Below, in pieces: positions 1 through 7,718 of a stretch of DNA of 64,000 bases. The translations under genes were made by a program, and so were the position numbers. Source of the DNA: Opitutaceae bacterium TAV5. Lineage in GTDB: Bacteria; Verrucomicrobiota; Verrucomicrobiia; Opitutales; Opitutaceae. Below the pieces are notes generated by a model that was not told the DNA's origin, ran no database searches, and saw nothing but the letters and a program-made list of their open reading frames with translations. The stretch spans positions 4,015,001 to 4,079,000 of the forward strand of contig CP007053.1 in the NCBI GenBank assembly GCA_000242935.3. Reading direction: 5' to 3'. Every line of letters begins with the position of its first letter. The first letter of the stretch is position 1.

Positions 1-600
1 CCAAACTCCAAACCGGCGGCGTCAGCCGCCGCCGCCGGCGTCGCCGAATCGATCCGCATCTGTCAGGAAGAAGTCGCCCGGCTCGACGGCATCATCACCC
101 ACTTCCTCGAAGCCATCCGCCCGCGCCCGCCCGATCTCGCCGAGACGGACCTGATGGAAGTCCTCGGCGAAGTCCTCCACTTCCAGCAGCGCGAACTCGA
201 GGACCGCGACATCGTCATCGACGCCGAAATGGCTCCCGGCGTCCCCTGCGTGATGGCCGACCGCGACCAGCTCAAGCAGGTATTTTTCAACGTCATCAAA
301 AACGCCGTGCAGGCCATGAAGCCCGGCGGCCGCCTGCGCATCAAGTCGCGCGCCGACGACGACTACGTCTATCTGCTCTTTGGCGACAGCGGCAGCGGTA
401 TCCGCCAGAAAGACCTCGCGCAGCTCTTCCAGCCCTACCACACGACCAAGGCCGACGGCACCGGCCTCGGTCTCATGATCGCGCAGCGCATCATGCGCGA
501 GCATGGCGGCCAGATCGGCATCGAAAGCCGCGAGCACGTCGGCACCGTCGTCACCCTGCAATTCCCCCGGAAGGAACGCCGCGTCCGCCTGCTGGAATGA
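1..600 (+). CDS. Sensor histidine kinase, C-terminal part (5' end outside window)
   Basis: The frame is open from base 1, so the gene begins upstream; 199 residues are visible. The first ~50 residues read as the second helix of a HisKA dimerisation domain ([19 protein letters not shown]); the phospho-accepting His lies outside the window. A complete HATPase_c domain follows: N box (FNVIKNA, nt ~289-309), G1 box DSGSGI (nt 385-402) and G2 box GTGLGL (nt 457-474). This is the ATP-binding module that phosphorylates the missing His, which then passes phosphate to a response regulator. The order resembles NtrB/AtoS-type cytoplasmic kinase cores. No response regulator follows, so its partner is either upstream or elsewhere. 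Family assignment is firm; the signal sensed is unknown. Confidence 0.93.
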   Translation, partial: PNSKPAASAAAAGVAESIRICQEEVARLDGIITHFLEAIRPRPPDLAETDLMEVLGEVLHFQQRELEDRDIVIDAEMAPGVPCVMADRDQLKQVFFNVIKNAVQAMKPGGRLRIKSRADDDYVYLLFGDSGSGIRQKDLAQLFQPYHTTKADGTGLGLMIAQRIMREHGGQIGIESREHVGTVVTLQFPRKERRVRLLE

Positions 601-613
601 CGGACGGATCGTC

Positions 614-699
614 GTGGCGCGGGCGTCTCGCCCGCTTCTGCGGGAGGTGCCTCCCGGGGCGGCGCTCCGCGCCGTCTGCGGGCGGGACGCCCGCGCCAC
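614..699. repeat. REP-like inverted repeat in a 336-bp intergenic gap
   Basis: Two 22-nt arms (614-635 and 678-699) are inverted copies with one mismatch, and the 42-nt spacer is itself GC-rich with short internal pairing. The right arm core GGGACGCCCGCGCCAC recurs at 48052-48067, where all 22 nt of the arm are identical, and with one change at 20789-20810, so this is a dispersed repeat family. It lies just after the kinase stop and could end transcription, but no T-run follows. The rest of the gap (700-936) holds AT-richer DNA that probably contains the promoter of the next gene; I could not define its boxes. Confidence 0.8.
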
Positions 700-936
700 T
701 TCCCAGGCATGCGTAACATCAGATCTATAATTCATCGTCCGTCATTCGTAATTTGTCGGTTTTTTATGCTTGTTTTTCGACTTGCCCGAAGCACGCTGCG
801 CGCCGAATTCAACCTGCTTTTCACCCTTTGATCCGCGTCTTTCCCTCAAATTTGAAGAAACCTGCTTTCGTGATTTGACTCGCGTCGCGCGAGGCATTTT
901 GGCTCCCCCGGGAACCACGCTAAAAAAACACAATTT

Positions 937-1734
937 ATGGCAAAATCATCCAACGCTCTCGACTGGTGCATCGTTCGTCTTGGCGAAGATCACAACTGGT
1001 GGGTCGACGAAGTCAGCGACCCGGTGCGCTGGGATGTTGACGGGCTGAGCATCATTGACCCCCGCCAGGTGGCGCATGTTCTCGAACTCGTCGAACCCCT
1101 CCGCGATTACGGCTTCGATGAAGATCTGCTCGAGGCGGCCTTCATCGCCTTCCGCATCGAGCGCGATGCCGGCGAAGGCCGCGTCCGCCTCAAGCGGGTG
1201 AAGGATTCGCTGGTCGAATCCGACGACAAGCTTTTCGCCCTGGCCGATGTTCTCGACGAGGAAAACGGCCCCTACGCCGACCTCCTCGACCACCTCACCC
1301 GGTGCCGCGTCAAGCTGCTCAACGACATCTTCGAATTCGAGTCCAAGCTCACGGTCGATGAGGTCGAGGACGAGATCCGCGAGGACCAGAACGCCAGCTT
1401 CATCGAAGGCAAGGCGATCCACTGTTTCGAGGAGCTCTGTGCCATCCTCGAGTACACGCCCGCCGGCTGGGATGCCGACGAGGACAGCGACGAGCGCGCC
1501 ACCGGCGAGGAAGACATCGACGACGAGGATCTCCCGGAAATCGACGACGCCGACGAGGAAGCTCTCAAGGGCGACGAATCCCTCAAGTGGGATGAGGACG
1601 AGGAGGAGGAAGACGACGAGGAAAAGTCCGAAGACAAGGATGAGGACGAGGAGGACGAAGAAGAAGAGTCCGGGGATGGTGACGACGATGAAGACGAAAA
1701 ACCTTCACGCAGTCGCAGCAGCCGCCGGAAATAA
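937..1734 (+). CDS. Acidic hypothetical protein with Asp/Glu-rich tail
   Basis: Encodes 265 residues and no family I recognise. Residues 1 to ~180 look globular and mixed alpha, with a conserved-looking opening (NALDWCIVRLGEDHNWWVDE) and several amphipathic helices. From about residue 181 to 257 the chain is almost entirely Asp and Glu with a few Ser and Lys, then it ends in a short basic tail (RSRSSRRK). There is no signal peptide or membrane segment, so it should be cytoplasmic. Acidic tails of this type are found in nucleic-acid mimics, histone-like chaperones and ribosome-associated proteins, but nothing here selects among these. The gene stands alone and ends at a strong hairpin shared with the convergent ABC operon. 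Confidence 0.8.
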   Translation: MAKSSNALDWCIVRLGEDHNWWVDEVSDPVRWDVDGLSIIDPRQVAHVLELVEPLRDYGFDEDLLEAAFIAFRIERDAGEGRVRLKRVKDSLVESDDKLFALADVLDEENGPYADLLDHLTRCRVKLLNDIFEFESKLTVDEVEDEIREDQNASFIEGKAIHCFEELCAILEYTPAGWDADEDSDERATGEEDIDDEDLPEIDDADEEALKGDESLKWDEDEEEEDDEEKSEDKDEDEEDEEEESGDGDDDEDEKPSRSRSSRRK

Positions 1735-1772
1735 TCGTTTGTTCCCCCCGATCGATCACCCATGATTGCCAT

Positions 1773-1802
1773 CGGAGCGGCGGCGTCCCCGCCGCCGCTC
1801 CG
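1773..1802. terminator. Strong bidirectional hairpin between convergent genes
   Basis: A perfect 13-bp stem (1773-1785 with 1790-1802) closes a 4-nt loop. It sits between the stop codons of the acidic-protein gene (+) and the ABC permease gene (-). There is no T-run on either side, so it is either a U-less terminator or a barrier to read-through from both directions. Confidence 0.6.
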
Positions 1803-1811
1803 TAATGCAGG

Positions 1812-2918
1812 CTAGTGCCCGCCGAAGATCCGGCGGAGGTTGCGGATCACGCCGCCCGGCGAATTGCGGAGGTTGTCGATCGCCACGGCCACGATGATGA
1901 CCGCGCCCATGACGATCTCCTGCGTGTACTGGGGCCAGCCCATCTTCACGCCGCCGTTGCGCAGGATCGTGATGATGAGGGCGCCGATCATCGTGCCGAG
2001 GATGGTGCCGCGTCCGCCGAGCAGGCTGGTGCCGCCGATGACCGCCGCCGCGATCACGAAGAGTTCGTAGCCGATCGCCTCGGTCGGCTGCCCGATCGAG
2101 CCGAGCCGGGCGAAAAACACCACGCCGGCCAGACCGGCGAAAAAGCCGCCGATCACGTAAACGAGCACTTTGGTCCGTGCGACCGGCACGCCGCAAAGGA
2201 CGGCGGTTTTTTCGTTGGAGCCGATAGCAAAGATATGCCGCCCGAGCCGCGTGTAGCGCAGGAAAAGCGCGGTGAGAATGGCCATCACGATGACGAGCCA
2301 CACGCCGGCAGGGAGGAAGGGCCAGGTGAAAACGGTGGGCGCGGGTTCGAGCAGACGCGAGATCCACAGATCCTGAACCTCGGCGGGCGGGTAGATGTTT
2401 TGCTCGCCTGCCACGAGTTTGGCGAGGCCGCGCGCCATCTGCATCGTGCCGAGCGTGATGATGAAGGGCACGATCCGCAGGTACGTGATGAGCAGGCCGT
2501 TGAACAGGCCGATGAGCGCGGACACAGCCGTCGCCCCCAGCAGCGCCAGAATCGGGAGAAGGACGGGGTGTTGCAGCACGAGCTTGTTGTCGGCCGGCCC
2601 GAGATCGAGGATGTACGCGGTGGTGATCATCGCCAGGGCGATGACCGAGCCGGCGGAGAGATCGATGCCGCCGGCGATGAGGATGAGGGTCATGCCGATG
2701 GCGGCCATCGCGACGACAGCGATGTCCTGCAACATGAGTTGCGTGTTGGCGTCGGAGGTGAAGCCCTTGGTTCCGGGCGTCAGCACGACGAAAAACAGGT
2801 ACACGGCAACCAGAGCGGCAACACGCCCGAGGAGGTTGAGCAGGCGCGCGGATTTCAGGCCGGCGGATTTCGCGGAGGAGGCGGGGACGGAGGGAGTGGC
2901 AGGTTGGGTCTTGTTCAT
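1812..2918 (-). CDS. Sugar ABC transporter permease (RbsC type)
   Basis: A 368-residue, highly hydrophobic protein of the BPD_transp_2 / ribose-xylose permease family, which forms the inner-membrane channel of CUT2 sugar importers. About eight to ten membrane segments are visible from residue ~30 onward, after a polar Pro/Ala/Ser-rich start. Family features include the GGIDLSAGSV motif and the later GGTSLLGGRGTILGTMIGAL stretch. It is the last gene of the set binding protein > ATPase > permease, all on the minus strand. The 256-bp gap to the ATPase gene contains a palindromic repeat element. The substrate cannot be read from the sequence; the neighbouring fucU-like gene suggests a monosaccharide such as fucose. 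Confidence 0.92.
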   Translation of the reverse strand: MNKTQPATPSVPASSAKSAGLKSARLLNLLGRVAALVAVYLFFVVLTPGTKGFTSDANTQLMLQDIAVVAMAAIGMTLILIAGGIDLSAGSVIALAMITTAYILDLGPADNKLVLQHPVLLPILALLGATAVSALIGLFNGLLITYLRIVPFIITLGTMQMARGLAKLVAGEQNIYPPAEVQDLWISRLLEPAPTVFTWPFLPAGVWLVIVMAILTALFLRYTRLGRHIFAIGSNEKTAVLCGVPVARTKVLVYVIGGFFAGLAGVVFFARLGSIGQPTEAIGYELFVIAAAVIGGTSLLGGRGTILGTMIGALIITILRNGGVKMGWPQYTQEIVMGAVIIVAVAIDNLRNSPGGVIRNLRRIFGGH

Positions 2919-2991
2919 GAAAAGGCGGGAGATGCAGGGTCGGGGATTTTTCTTTCTGGCGTCTGATTCTGGTGGACTGATGACCGGGCAG

Positions 2992-3108
2992 GAATGGCCA
3001 CAAAAAACACAAAGGCCCTTTCTGCCCGACGGGAATCTCCCGTGCGCCTATAGGCGCGATGGACGGCTGCATGCGCGGCTTGTTTTTTTGTGTTTTTTGT
3101 GGCCATTC
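2992..3108. repeat. Inverted-repeat element A (22-bp perfect arms, nested hairpins)
   Basis: Arms 2992-3013 and 3087-3108 are a perfect 22-bp inverted repeat containing CACAAA units 9 nt apart. Inside lie two further perfect hairpins: ACGGGA/TCCCGT at 3029-3043 and a 14-nt palindrome GCGCCTATAGGCGC at 3044-3057. The element sits inside the ABC operon between ATPase and permease and could reduce or process the downstream message. It shares its general plan with elements at 7023, 7588 and 55743. Confidence 0.85.
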
Positions 3109-3174
3109 ATTTCTTCGGTTTCATCCGTAGTCGGAAGTTCGGCAGGAAGGCTGATGAAGAGAAACCGGACGGGT

Positions 3175-4740
3175 TCAGTGTTCGCCGCGGGCGGTCTGGC
3201 CGGTGGCGGCGAGCATGAGGGATTGTTCGGTCCATTCGGAGACGGGGCGCGCTTCGCCGAGGACGCCCCGCGTCATGACGGCGATGCGGTCGCAGATGCC
3301 GAGCAGTTCGGGGAGGTAACTGCTGACCACGAGCACGGCCTTGGGCGGACGGCCGGCGGCGGGATCGCCGACGGCGAGGCGGTCGATCCAGGCGTAGATT
3401 TGCGCCTTGGAGCCGACGTCGATGCCGCGCGTGGGCTCGTCGAGCAGGAGCACGTCGCAGTCGTGGTGAAGGAGGCGGGCGATGGCGACTTTTTGCTGGT
3501 TGCCGCCGGAGAGGGCTTCGACGGGCTGGTCGCCGGATTCGCACTTGATGGGGAAGTCGCGAATCCAGGGCGCGGCGGCGGCGCGCTGGGCGGACGGGGT
3601 GACGAAGCGCCAGGGGCCGAGACCTTCGAGCCGGGAGAGGGTGATGTTTTCCGCGATGGAGAGGTTTTGCGCGAGGCCCTCGGTCTTGCGGTCCTCGCTG
3701 ACCAGGCCGATTCCCTGGCGCCAGCGGGCGGCGGGGGTGTCACCGGTGACGCCGGCGGCGGCAGCGGCGGTGAGGGTCTCGACTTTCCCGCCGGTCACCG
3801 GATCGATGCCGAAGAGGGTGCGGAGCATCTCGGTGCGGCCGGCGCCGATGAGGCCGGCGATGCCCACGACCTCGCCGCGGCGCAGGGTGAGGCTGGCGCG
3901 CCTGGGTAGTTTTTCTCCGGATACTCCGGAGGTTCGCAGCACGACTTCGCCGGCCGTGCGCGCGGAGCGGGGATAGAGGTCCCTCACTTCGCGGCCGACC
4001 ATCATCGCGATGATGCGGTCCACGGGGACTTCGCCGACCTTGCCGCCGCCCACGCTCTGGCCGTCGCGCAGGACGGAGAAGCGGTCGCAGAGCGCCTCGA
4101 CTTCCTCGAGGGCGTGGCTGATGTAGACGATGCCCACACCCTTGTCGCGGAGGCGGCGGACGAGGGCGAAGAGTGCCTGCACGTCTTTCTGCGTGAGCGA
4201 GCTGGTGGGTTCGTCGAGGACGAGGACCTTGCAGCCGGCGGCGACGGCGCGGGCGATCTCGACGAGCTGCTGGCCGCCGACGGAGAGGTCGCCGGTGACC
4301 GTCTCGGGGGCGATGTCGGGCGCGCCGACTTCGTCGAGGGCGCGGCGGGCGGTGGCGCGCATGGTCTTCCAGTCGAGCAGCGGACCGCGGACGGGTTCGA
4401 TGCCGAGGAGAATGTTTTCCATCACGCTGAGGTGGGGGGCGAGCGCGAGTTCCTGGTAGATCATGCACACGCCGAGCGAGCGGGCGTGGAGGGGATTTTT
4501 GGGGAGGTAGGGCCGCCCTTCGAGGGTCATCGTGCCGGCGTCGGCGGCATGCGCGCCGGAGAGCACTTTCATGAGCGTGCTCTTGCCAGCGCCGTTTTCC
4601 CCGATGAGGGCGAGCACCTGGCCGCGTTCGACCGCGAGATCGACGCCGCGCAGGGCATGCGTGGCGCCGAAACGTTTGTGGATGCCGGTGACGGTGAGGA
4701 GAGGGGGGGCGGTGCTGGTGGAGGAGGCGGCGGGCTTCAT
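3175..4740 (-). CDS. Sugar ABC transporter ATP-binding protein, double NBD (RbsA/MglA type)
   Basis: The 521-residue length fits the CUT2 family, in which two ATPase domains are fused. N-terminal domain: Walker A GENGAGKST at residues 48-56, signature LSVGGQQ and Walker B VLVLDEPTSSL. C-terminal domain: the usual degenerate Walker A (GLIGAGRTE), an intact signature LSGGNQQKVAIARLL and Walker B VLLLDEPTRGID. The protein powers import through the permease at 1812 with the binding protein at 4860. It starts 119 bp after the binding-protein stop. A poorly conserved insert (roughly residues 320-335, Ala-rich) lies in the second domain. The assignment is firm; the sugar is not. Confidence 0.95.
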   Translation of the reverse strand: MKPAASSTSTAPPLLTVTGIHKRFGATHALRGVDLAVERGQVLALIGENGAGKSTLMKVLSGAHAADAGTMTLEGRPYLPKNPLHARSLGVCMIYQELALAPHLSVMENILLGIEPVRGPLLDWKTMRATARRALDEVGAPDIAPETVTGDLSVGGQQLVEIARAVAAGCKVLVLDEPTSSLTQKDVQALFALVRRLRDKGVGIVYISHALEEVEALCDRFSVLRDGQSVGGGKVGEVPVDRIIAMMVGREVRDLYPRSARTAGEVVLRTSGVSGEKLPRRASLTLRRGEVVGIAGLIGAGRTEMLRTLFGIDPVTGGKVETLTAAAAAGVTGDTPAARWRQGIGLVSEDRKTEGLAQNLSIAENITLSRLEGLGPWRFVTPSAQRAAAAPWIRDFPIKCESGDQPVEALSGGNQQKVAIARLLHHDCDVLLLDEPTRGIDVGSKAQIYAWIDRLAVGDPAAGRPPKAVLVVSSYLPELLGICDRIAVMTRGVLGEARPVSEWTEQSLMLAATGQTARGEH

Positions 4741-4859
4741 GGGAGTTATGGGAGAAATGAGAGATACGGGAGCTATGGTTCGGGAGGCAGAAGGCGGGAG
4801 GGGGAGGGGGGAGCCATATCTCCCCTGTCTCCCATGGTTCCGGCAGCGGTGACCGGCGG

Positions 4860-5831
4860 CTACTTGCTGTCTTTGGTCTTCACGGTCACACCGGTGTCGA
4901 CGAGCGCCTCGACCGGTTCTCCCTTGATGTGGGCGACGACCGACTTCACGCCGAGGTAGCCCATCTGGAAAGGGGCCTGCACGACAAGCGCGTCGATCAC
5001 GCCGTTGTCGAGGCCCTGGAGGAGGAGGGCGGAGTCGTCGAAGCCGACGAAGCGCGCCTTCACCTCGACGCCTTTTTTGCGGAGAGCGTTGACGGCATTG
5101 TAGGTGCCTTCGGCCGAGGGCTGGTTGGGGGCGAAGATGCCGTCGAGTTCGAGCTTGTTGTTTTTGACGTAGTTGCCGAGGAGCGTTTCAGCCACGCGCT
5201 GGGCGCCGGCCATGGAGCCGTCGGTGAACTGCTGGGCAACGATCTTGAAGGCGCCGTCCCTGGCGAGCCGCTCGGTAAAACCGTCCTCGCGCTGGCGGGT
5301 GCTGGCCGAGCCTTCGGTGAAACGGATCATGAGCACCTGGCCGCCGTAAGCGGGTTGGGGGCCGACGAGTTTGATGAGGGTGTCGGCGGCGGTGTTGCCG
5401 GCGGCCTTGTTGTCGGTCGAGACGTAGTTGATGTAGTCGCGCCCCTGTCTGGCGGCGAGGGGAGAGTCGATGATGGAGATGGGCAGGCCGCGGCGGGCGG
5501 CGGTGCGCACGTGGGGCGCGAGGGCCTTGTCGTCGCACGGGGCGAAGACCATGCCGTCGATGCCGGAGGTGGCGAGGTTGTTGAAGATGGCGATCTGGTC
5601 GGCGACCTTGGAGTCGTCGAGCGGGCCCTGCCATTCGATCTTCACGTTGAGTTCCTCGCCGGCCTTGCGGGCGCCGGCCTCGACGGATTTCCAGTAGGAG
5701 TGGGTGGTGGCCTTGCCGACGACGGCGATGGTGAGCGGTTTGCCGGAATCGGCGGCGGAGGAGACGACAGGTGTGAGGAGCGCGGATACGGCGAGTGCCA
5801 GGCGGGCGAGCATGCGGGATGGAGTTTTCAT
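4860..5831 (-). CDS. Periplasmic sugar-binding protein (RbsB type)
   Basis: Encodes 323 residues. A signal peptide is visible (basic start, hydrophobic run LARLALAVSALL, cleavage near SSAAD at ~26). The mature part is a type I periplasmic binding fold (Peripla_BP_4): it opens with KPLTIAVVGKATTHSYW, has the inter-domain pattern DGMVFAPCDDKAL and the closing GVIDALVVQAPFQMGY. It should capture the sugar and deliver it to the RbsA/RbsC-type proteins encoded next on the same strand. As first gene of the transporter set it is probably the best expressed. It follows the aldo/keto reductase gene after 90 bp, so the transporter and the enzymes may share a transcript. Confidence 0.93.
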   Translation of the reverse strand: MKTPSRMLARLALAVSALLTPVVSSAADSGKPLTIAVVGKATTHSYWKSVEAGARKAGEELNVKIEWQGPLDDSKVADQIAIFNNLATSGIDGMVFAPCDDKALAPHVRTAARRGLPISIIDSPLAARQGRDYINYVSTDNKAAGNTAADTLIKLVGPQPAYGGQVLMIRFTEGSASTRQREDGFTERLARDGAFKIVAQQFTDGSMAGAQRVAETLLGNYVKNNKLELDGIFAPNQPSAEGTYNAVNALRKKGVEVKARFVGFDDSALLLQGLDNGVIDALVVQAPFQMGYLGVKSVVAHIKGEPVEALVDTGVTVKTKDSK

Positions 5832-5921
5832 GGGTTTGGCGGATATGCGGTTCGATGTATTTTGTGCCAGGGTAAAGCGTGAAAGAGAACAGAAGGGGAG
5901 GGGAAACCGGAAGCGGGAGAG

Positions 5922-6968
5922 TCAGGCGCGGATGATGCCGTCTTCGTCCCAGAGGTCACGCCAATCCTGGTTTTCTTTCCAGAGAAAAACCTGGCCCTTG
6001 ATGAGGCGGCAACGGCGGTCGGCGGCGGCGATGTCGGCCATTTCCTGCGAGGTGAGCGGGTCGCCCGTGACGGCGGCGAGGTTGGCGAGGATGTTGCGGC
6101 GTTTGGTCGAAAACGGGATCGGCGTCTGCCCGCGCTGCGCGGCCCACTTGAGGCAGATGGCGGCGGGGTGGACGCCGTGCGCGGCGGCGATGCGGAGGAT
6201 GACGGGGTCTTCGAGCGGCGAGGTGTCTTCGGGCGTGCGGTCGCGTTCGGGGCGGCCGGGAGAGCCGAGCGGGCAATAGCCGACGGGCACGATGCCCTCG
6301 CGACGGACGAAATCGAAAAGCTCCGGCTGCTGGAAATGCGGGTGCAGCTCCATCTCGTTGACGGCGGGCAGCACGCGGGCGTCGCGCAGGAGGAGGCGGA
6401 GCTTGGGGATCGTCATGTTGGACGTGCCGATGTGCCGGACGAGTCCGCGGTCATGGAGCGTTTCGAGCTGGCGCCACGTTTTCATGAACTCCGCATGGAT
6501 ATACGGGCGGGCATCGGGGCTGCGTGAGGCGACGTCGCAGCCGGGCGGGTGGAAGTTGGGGAAGGGCCAGTGGACGAGGTAGAGATCGAGGTAATCGAGA
6601 CCGAGGTCGGTGAGCGATTTTTTGAAGGCGGGGATGACGTCGGCCTCGGCGTGTTTGTCGTTCCAGAGTTTCGACGTGATCCAGAGATCCGCGCGGCGGA
6701 TGCCGGTATCGGTATCGAGGATACGGGAGAAAACCTCGCCGATTTCCTGCTCGTTGCCATAAACGGCAGCGCAGTCGAAGTGGCGGTAGCCGAGCTCGGC
6801 CGCGGCGAGGACGGCGGCGGCGACTTCGCCGGGCGCGGCATGATCGGAGCCGAAGGTGCCCATGCCGATGCCGGGCATGCGGGCGCCGCCGGCGAGCGTG
6901 CGCTGCGGGACGAGGGCCGGGTCGATGGCGTCGGGGGCGTTGCGGGTGAAGGAGGGGAGAGCGGGCAT
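5922..6968 (-). CDS. Aldo/keto reductase
   Basis: A 348-residue NAD(P)H-dependent carbonyl reductase with a (beta/alpha)8 fold. With the start at 6968 (MPALPSF) the catalytic tetrad is intact: D65 and Y70 in HFDCAAVYGNE, K100 in ITSKLWN, H133 in LVHWPF. An upstream in-frame ATG at 7028 would add 20 residues overlapping a repeat arm, so I reject it. The C-terminal part carries the family phosphate-binding stretch (PIPFSTKRRNIL), modified from the usual IPGT/S form. Between the transporter and the mutarotase/dehydrogenase genes, it probably reduces or oxidises the imported sugar or its aldehyde product. The substrate is not known. Confidence 0.9.
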   Translation of the reverse strand: MPALPSFTRNAPDAIDPALVPQRTLAGGARMPGIGMGTFGSDHAAPGEVAAAVLAAAELGYRHFDCAAVYGNEQEIGEVFSRILDTDTGIRRADLWITSKLWNDKHAEADVIPAFKKSLTDLGLDYLDLYLVHWPFPNFHPPGCDVASRSPDARPYIHAEFMKTWRQLETLHDRGLVRHIGTSNMTIPKLRLLLRDARVLPAVNEMELHPHFQQPELFDFVRREGIVPVGYCPLGSPGRPERDRTPEDTSPLEDPVILRIAAAHGVHPAAICLKWAAQRGQTPIPFSTKRRNILANLAAVTGDPLTSQEMADIAAADRRCRLIKGQVFLWKENQDWRDLWDEDGIIRA

Positions 6969-7022
6969 GGCGGAAGAGGGGAAGATAATGACGAATCCAA
7001 TGGCTGCTTGATCGGTGTAAAA

Positions 7023-7120
7023 AACCACTAATACACACTAATGGACACTAATGAATCAGTCTGTTTACCATAAATGGATTCTGTGGTTTTATCAGTGTGC
7101 ATCAGTGTGTATCAGTGGTT
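7023..7120. repeat. Inverted-repeat element B with decameric tandem repeats in both arms
   Basis: The right arm contains three tandem decamers (ATCAGTGTGC, ATCAGTGTGT, ATCAGTGGTT at 7091-7120). The left arm (7023-7054) is their inverse with period 10 (ACTAATACAC, ACTAATGGAC, ACTAAT). About 27 of 32 positions match between the arms. It fills the gap between the aldo/keto reductase and FucU genes. The period-10 arms are shared in plan, not in sequence, with the elements at 2992, 7588 and 55743. Confidence 0.85.
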
Positions 7121-7140
7121 AAAAAGTGTTTGCGTGATTT

Positions 7141-7578
7141 TCATCGGGCGACCGGCGTGACGCCTTTCTTGAGGAGGATGTTGCCGTATTTGGCGGTCTC
7201 GCCGGTCATGACGACGGCGAAGGCGGAGCGGGTGCGTTCGTAAAACGCGAAGCGGTCGATGCGGGTGATCGTAGCGCGTTCGGGTGCGTGCTTGCGGAGC
7301 GGCGCGAGGTAGGCGGCCTCGACGGCGGGATCGAGGGCATCGCCCTCGACCGCGGCCATCATCACGACGGGATCGGGCACGTAGGAGTCGAGTTCGAGGA
7401 GCGGCAGGATGCCGTCGAGCAGGCCGGCGATGCGCAGGCCGTCGGCGCGAAGCACGCGGGCGTTGAAGCTCTCGCCGGGGAAGTGCGCGTCGGCGAGAAC
7501 GATTTCGTCACCGTGCCCCATGCGGGCGAGGACGGCGAGGAGGTCGGGACTGATGAGCGGGGAGATACCTTTGAGCAT
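7141..7578 (-). CDS. fucU: L-fucose mutarotase family protein (FucU/RbsD)
   Basis: Encodes 145 residues, close to the ~140 typical of FucU. The start [20 protein letters not shown] followed by [17 protein letters not shown] is characteristic of FucU: the H in the GHGDE box and the DAHFP box form the active site. The enzyme interconverts alpha and beta anomers of a free sugar in the cytoplasm, feeding isomerase or dehydrogenase steps. Its place beside an RbsABC-type importer and two oxidoreductases fits a pathway for L-fucose or a similar deoxy-sugar. Inverted-repeat elements flank the gene on both sides. RbsD, the pyranase relative, is the alternative; the opening residues favour FucU. Confidence 0.85.
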   Translation of the reverse strand: MLKGISPLISPDLLAVLARMGHGDEIVLADAHFPGESFNARVLRADGLRIAGLLDGILPLLELDSYVPDPVVMMAAVEGDALDPAVEAAYLAPLRKHAPERATITRIDRFAFYERTRSAFAVVMTGETAKYGNILLKKGVTPVAR

Positions 7579-7587
7579 GTGGAGATG

Positions 7588-7695
7588 GAAGTTTGAATTT
7601 TGAAGTTGGGAGTTTGAAGTTGGAAGTTTGTGGGGAAGTCCCGGGCGGACGCTTGCGGATTGTCACCCGCTTCAAACTACCAACTCCCAACTTCC
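7588..7695. repeat. Inverted-repeat element D with GAAGTTGG-type tandem units
   Basis: The left arm (7588-7630) repeats a GAAGTTGGGAGTTTG-like unit about three times. The right arm (7671-7695) is the inverse and shares a 14-nt exact match. The element lies between the dehydrogenase stop and the mutarotase start, so FucU is bracketed by two elements of similar plan. Confidence 0.75.
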
Positions 7696-7715
7696 CCGCC
7701 GACGCCAGTCGGCGG
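7696..7715 (-). terminator. Hairpin just after the alcohol dehydrogenase stop
   Basis: An 8-bp perfect stem (CCGCCGAC with GTCGGCGG) and a 4-nt loop directly follow the dehydrogenase gene on the minus strand. There is no T-run, so this is only a candidate stop or attenuation site. Confidence 0.4.
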
Positions 7716-7718
7716 TCG

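Noticed and set aside
1272-1772. Minus-strand frame with poly-Ser run opposite the acidic protein
   Set aside because: The Ser run is simply the reverse reading of the GAC/GAG-rich acidic tail.
7023-7120. tRNA or riboswitch reading of the folded intergenic element
   Set aside because: No acceptor, anticodon or conserved riboswitch core; the structure is explained by tandem decamers in inverted arms.
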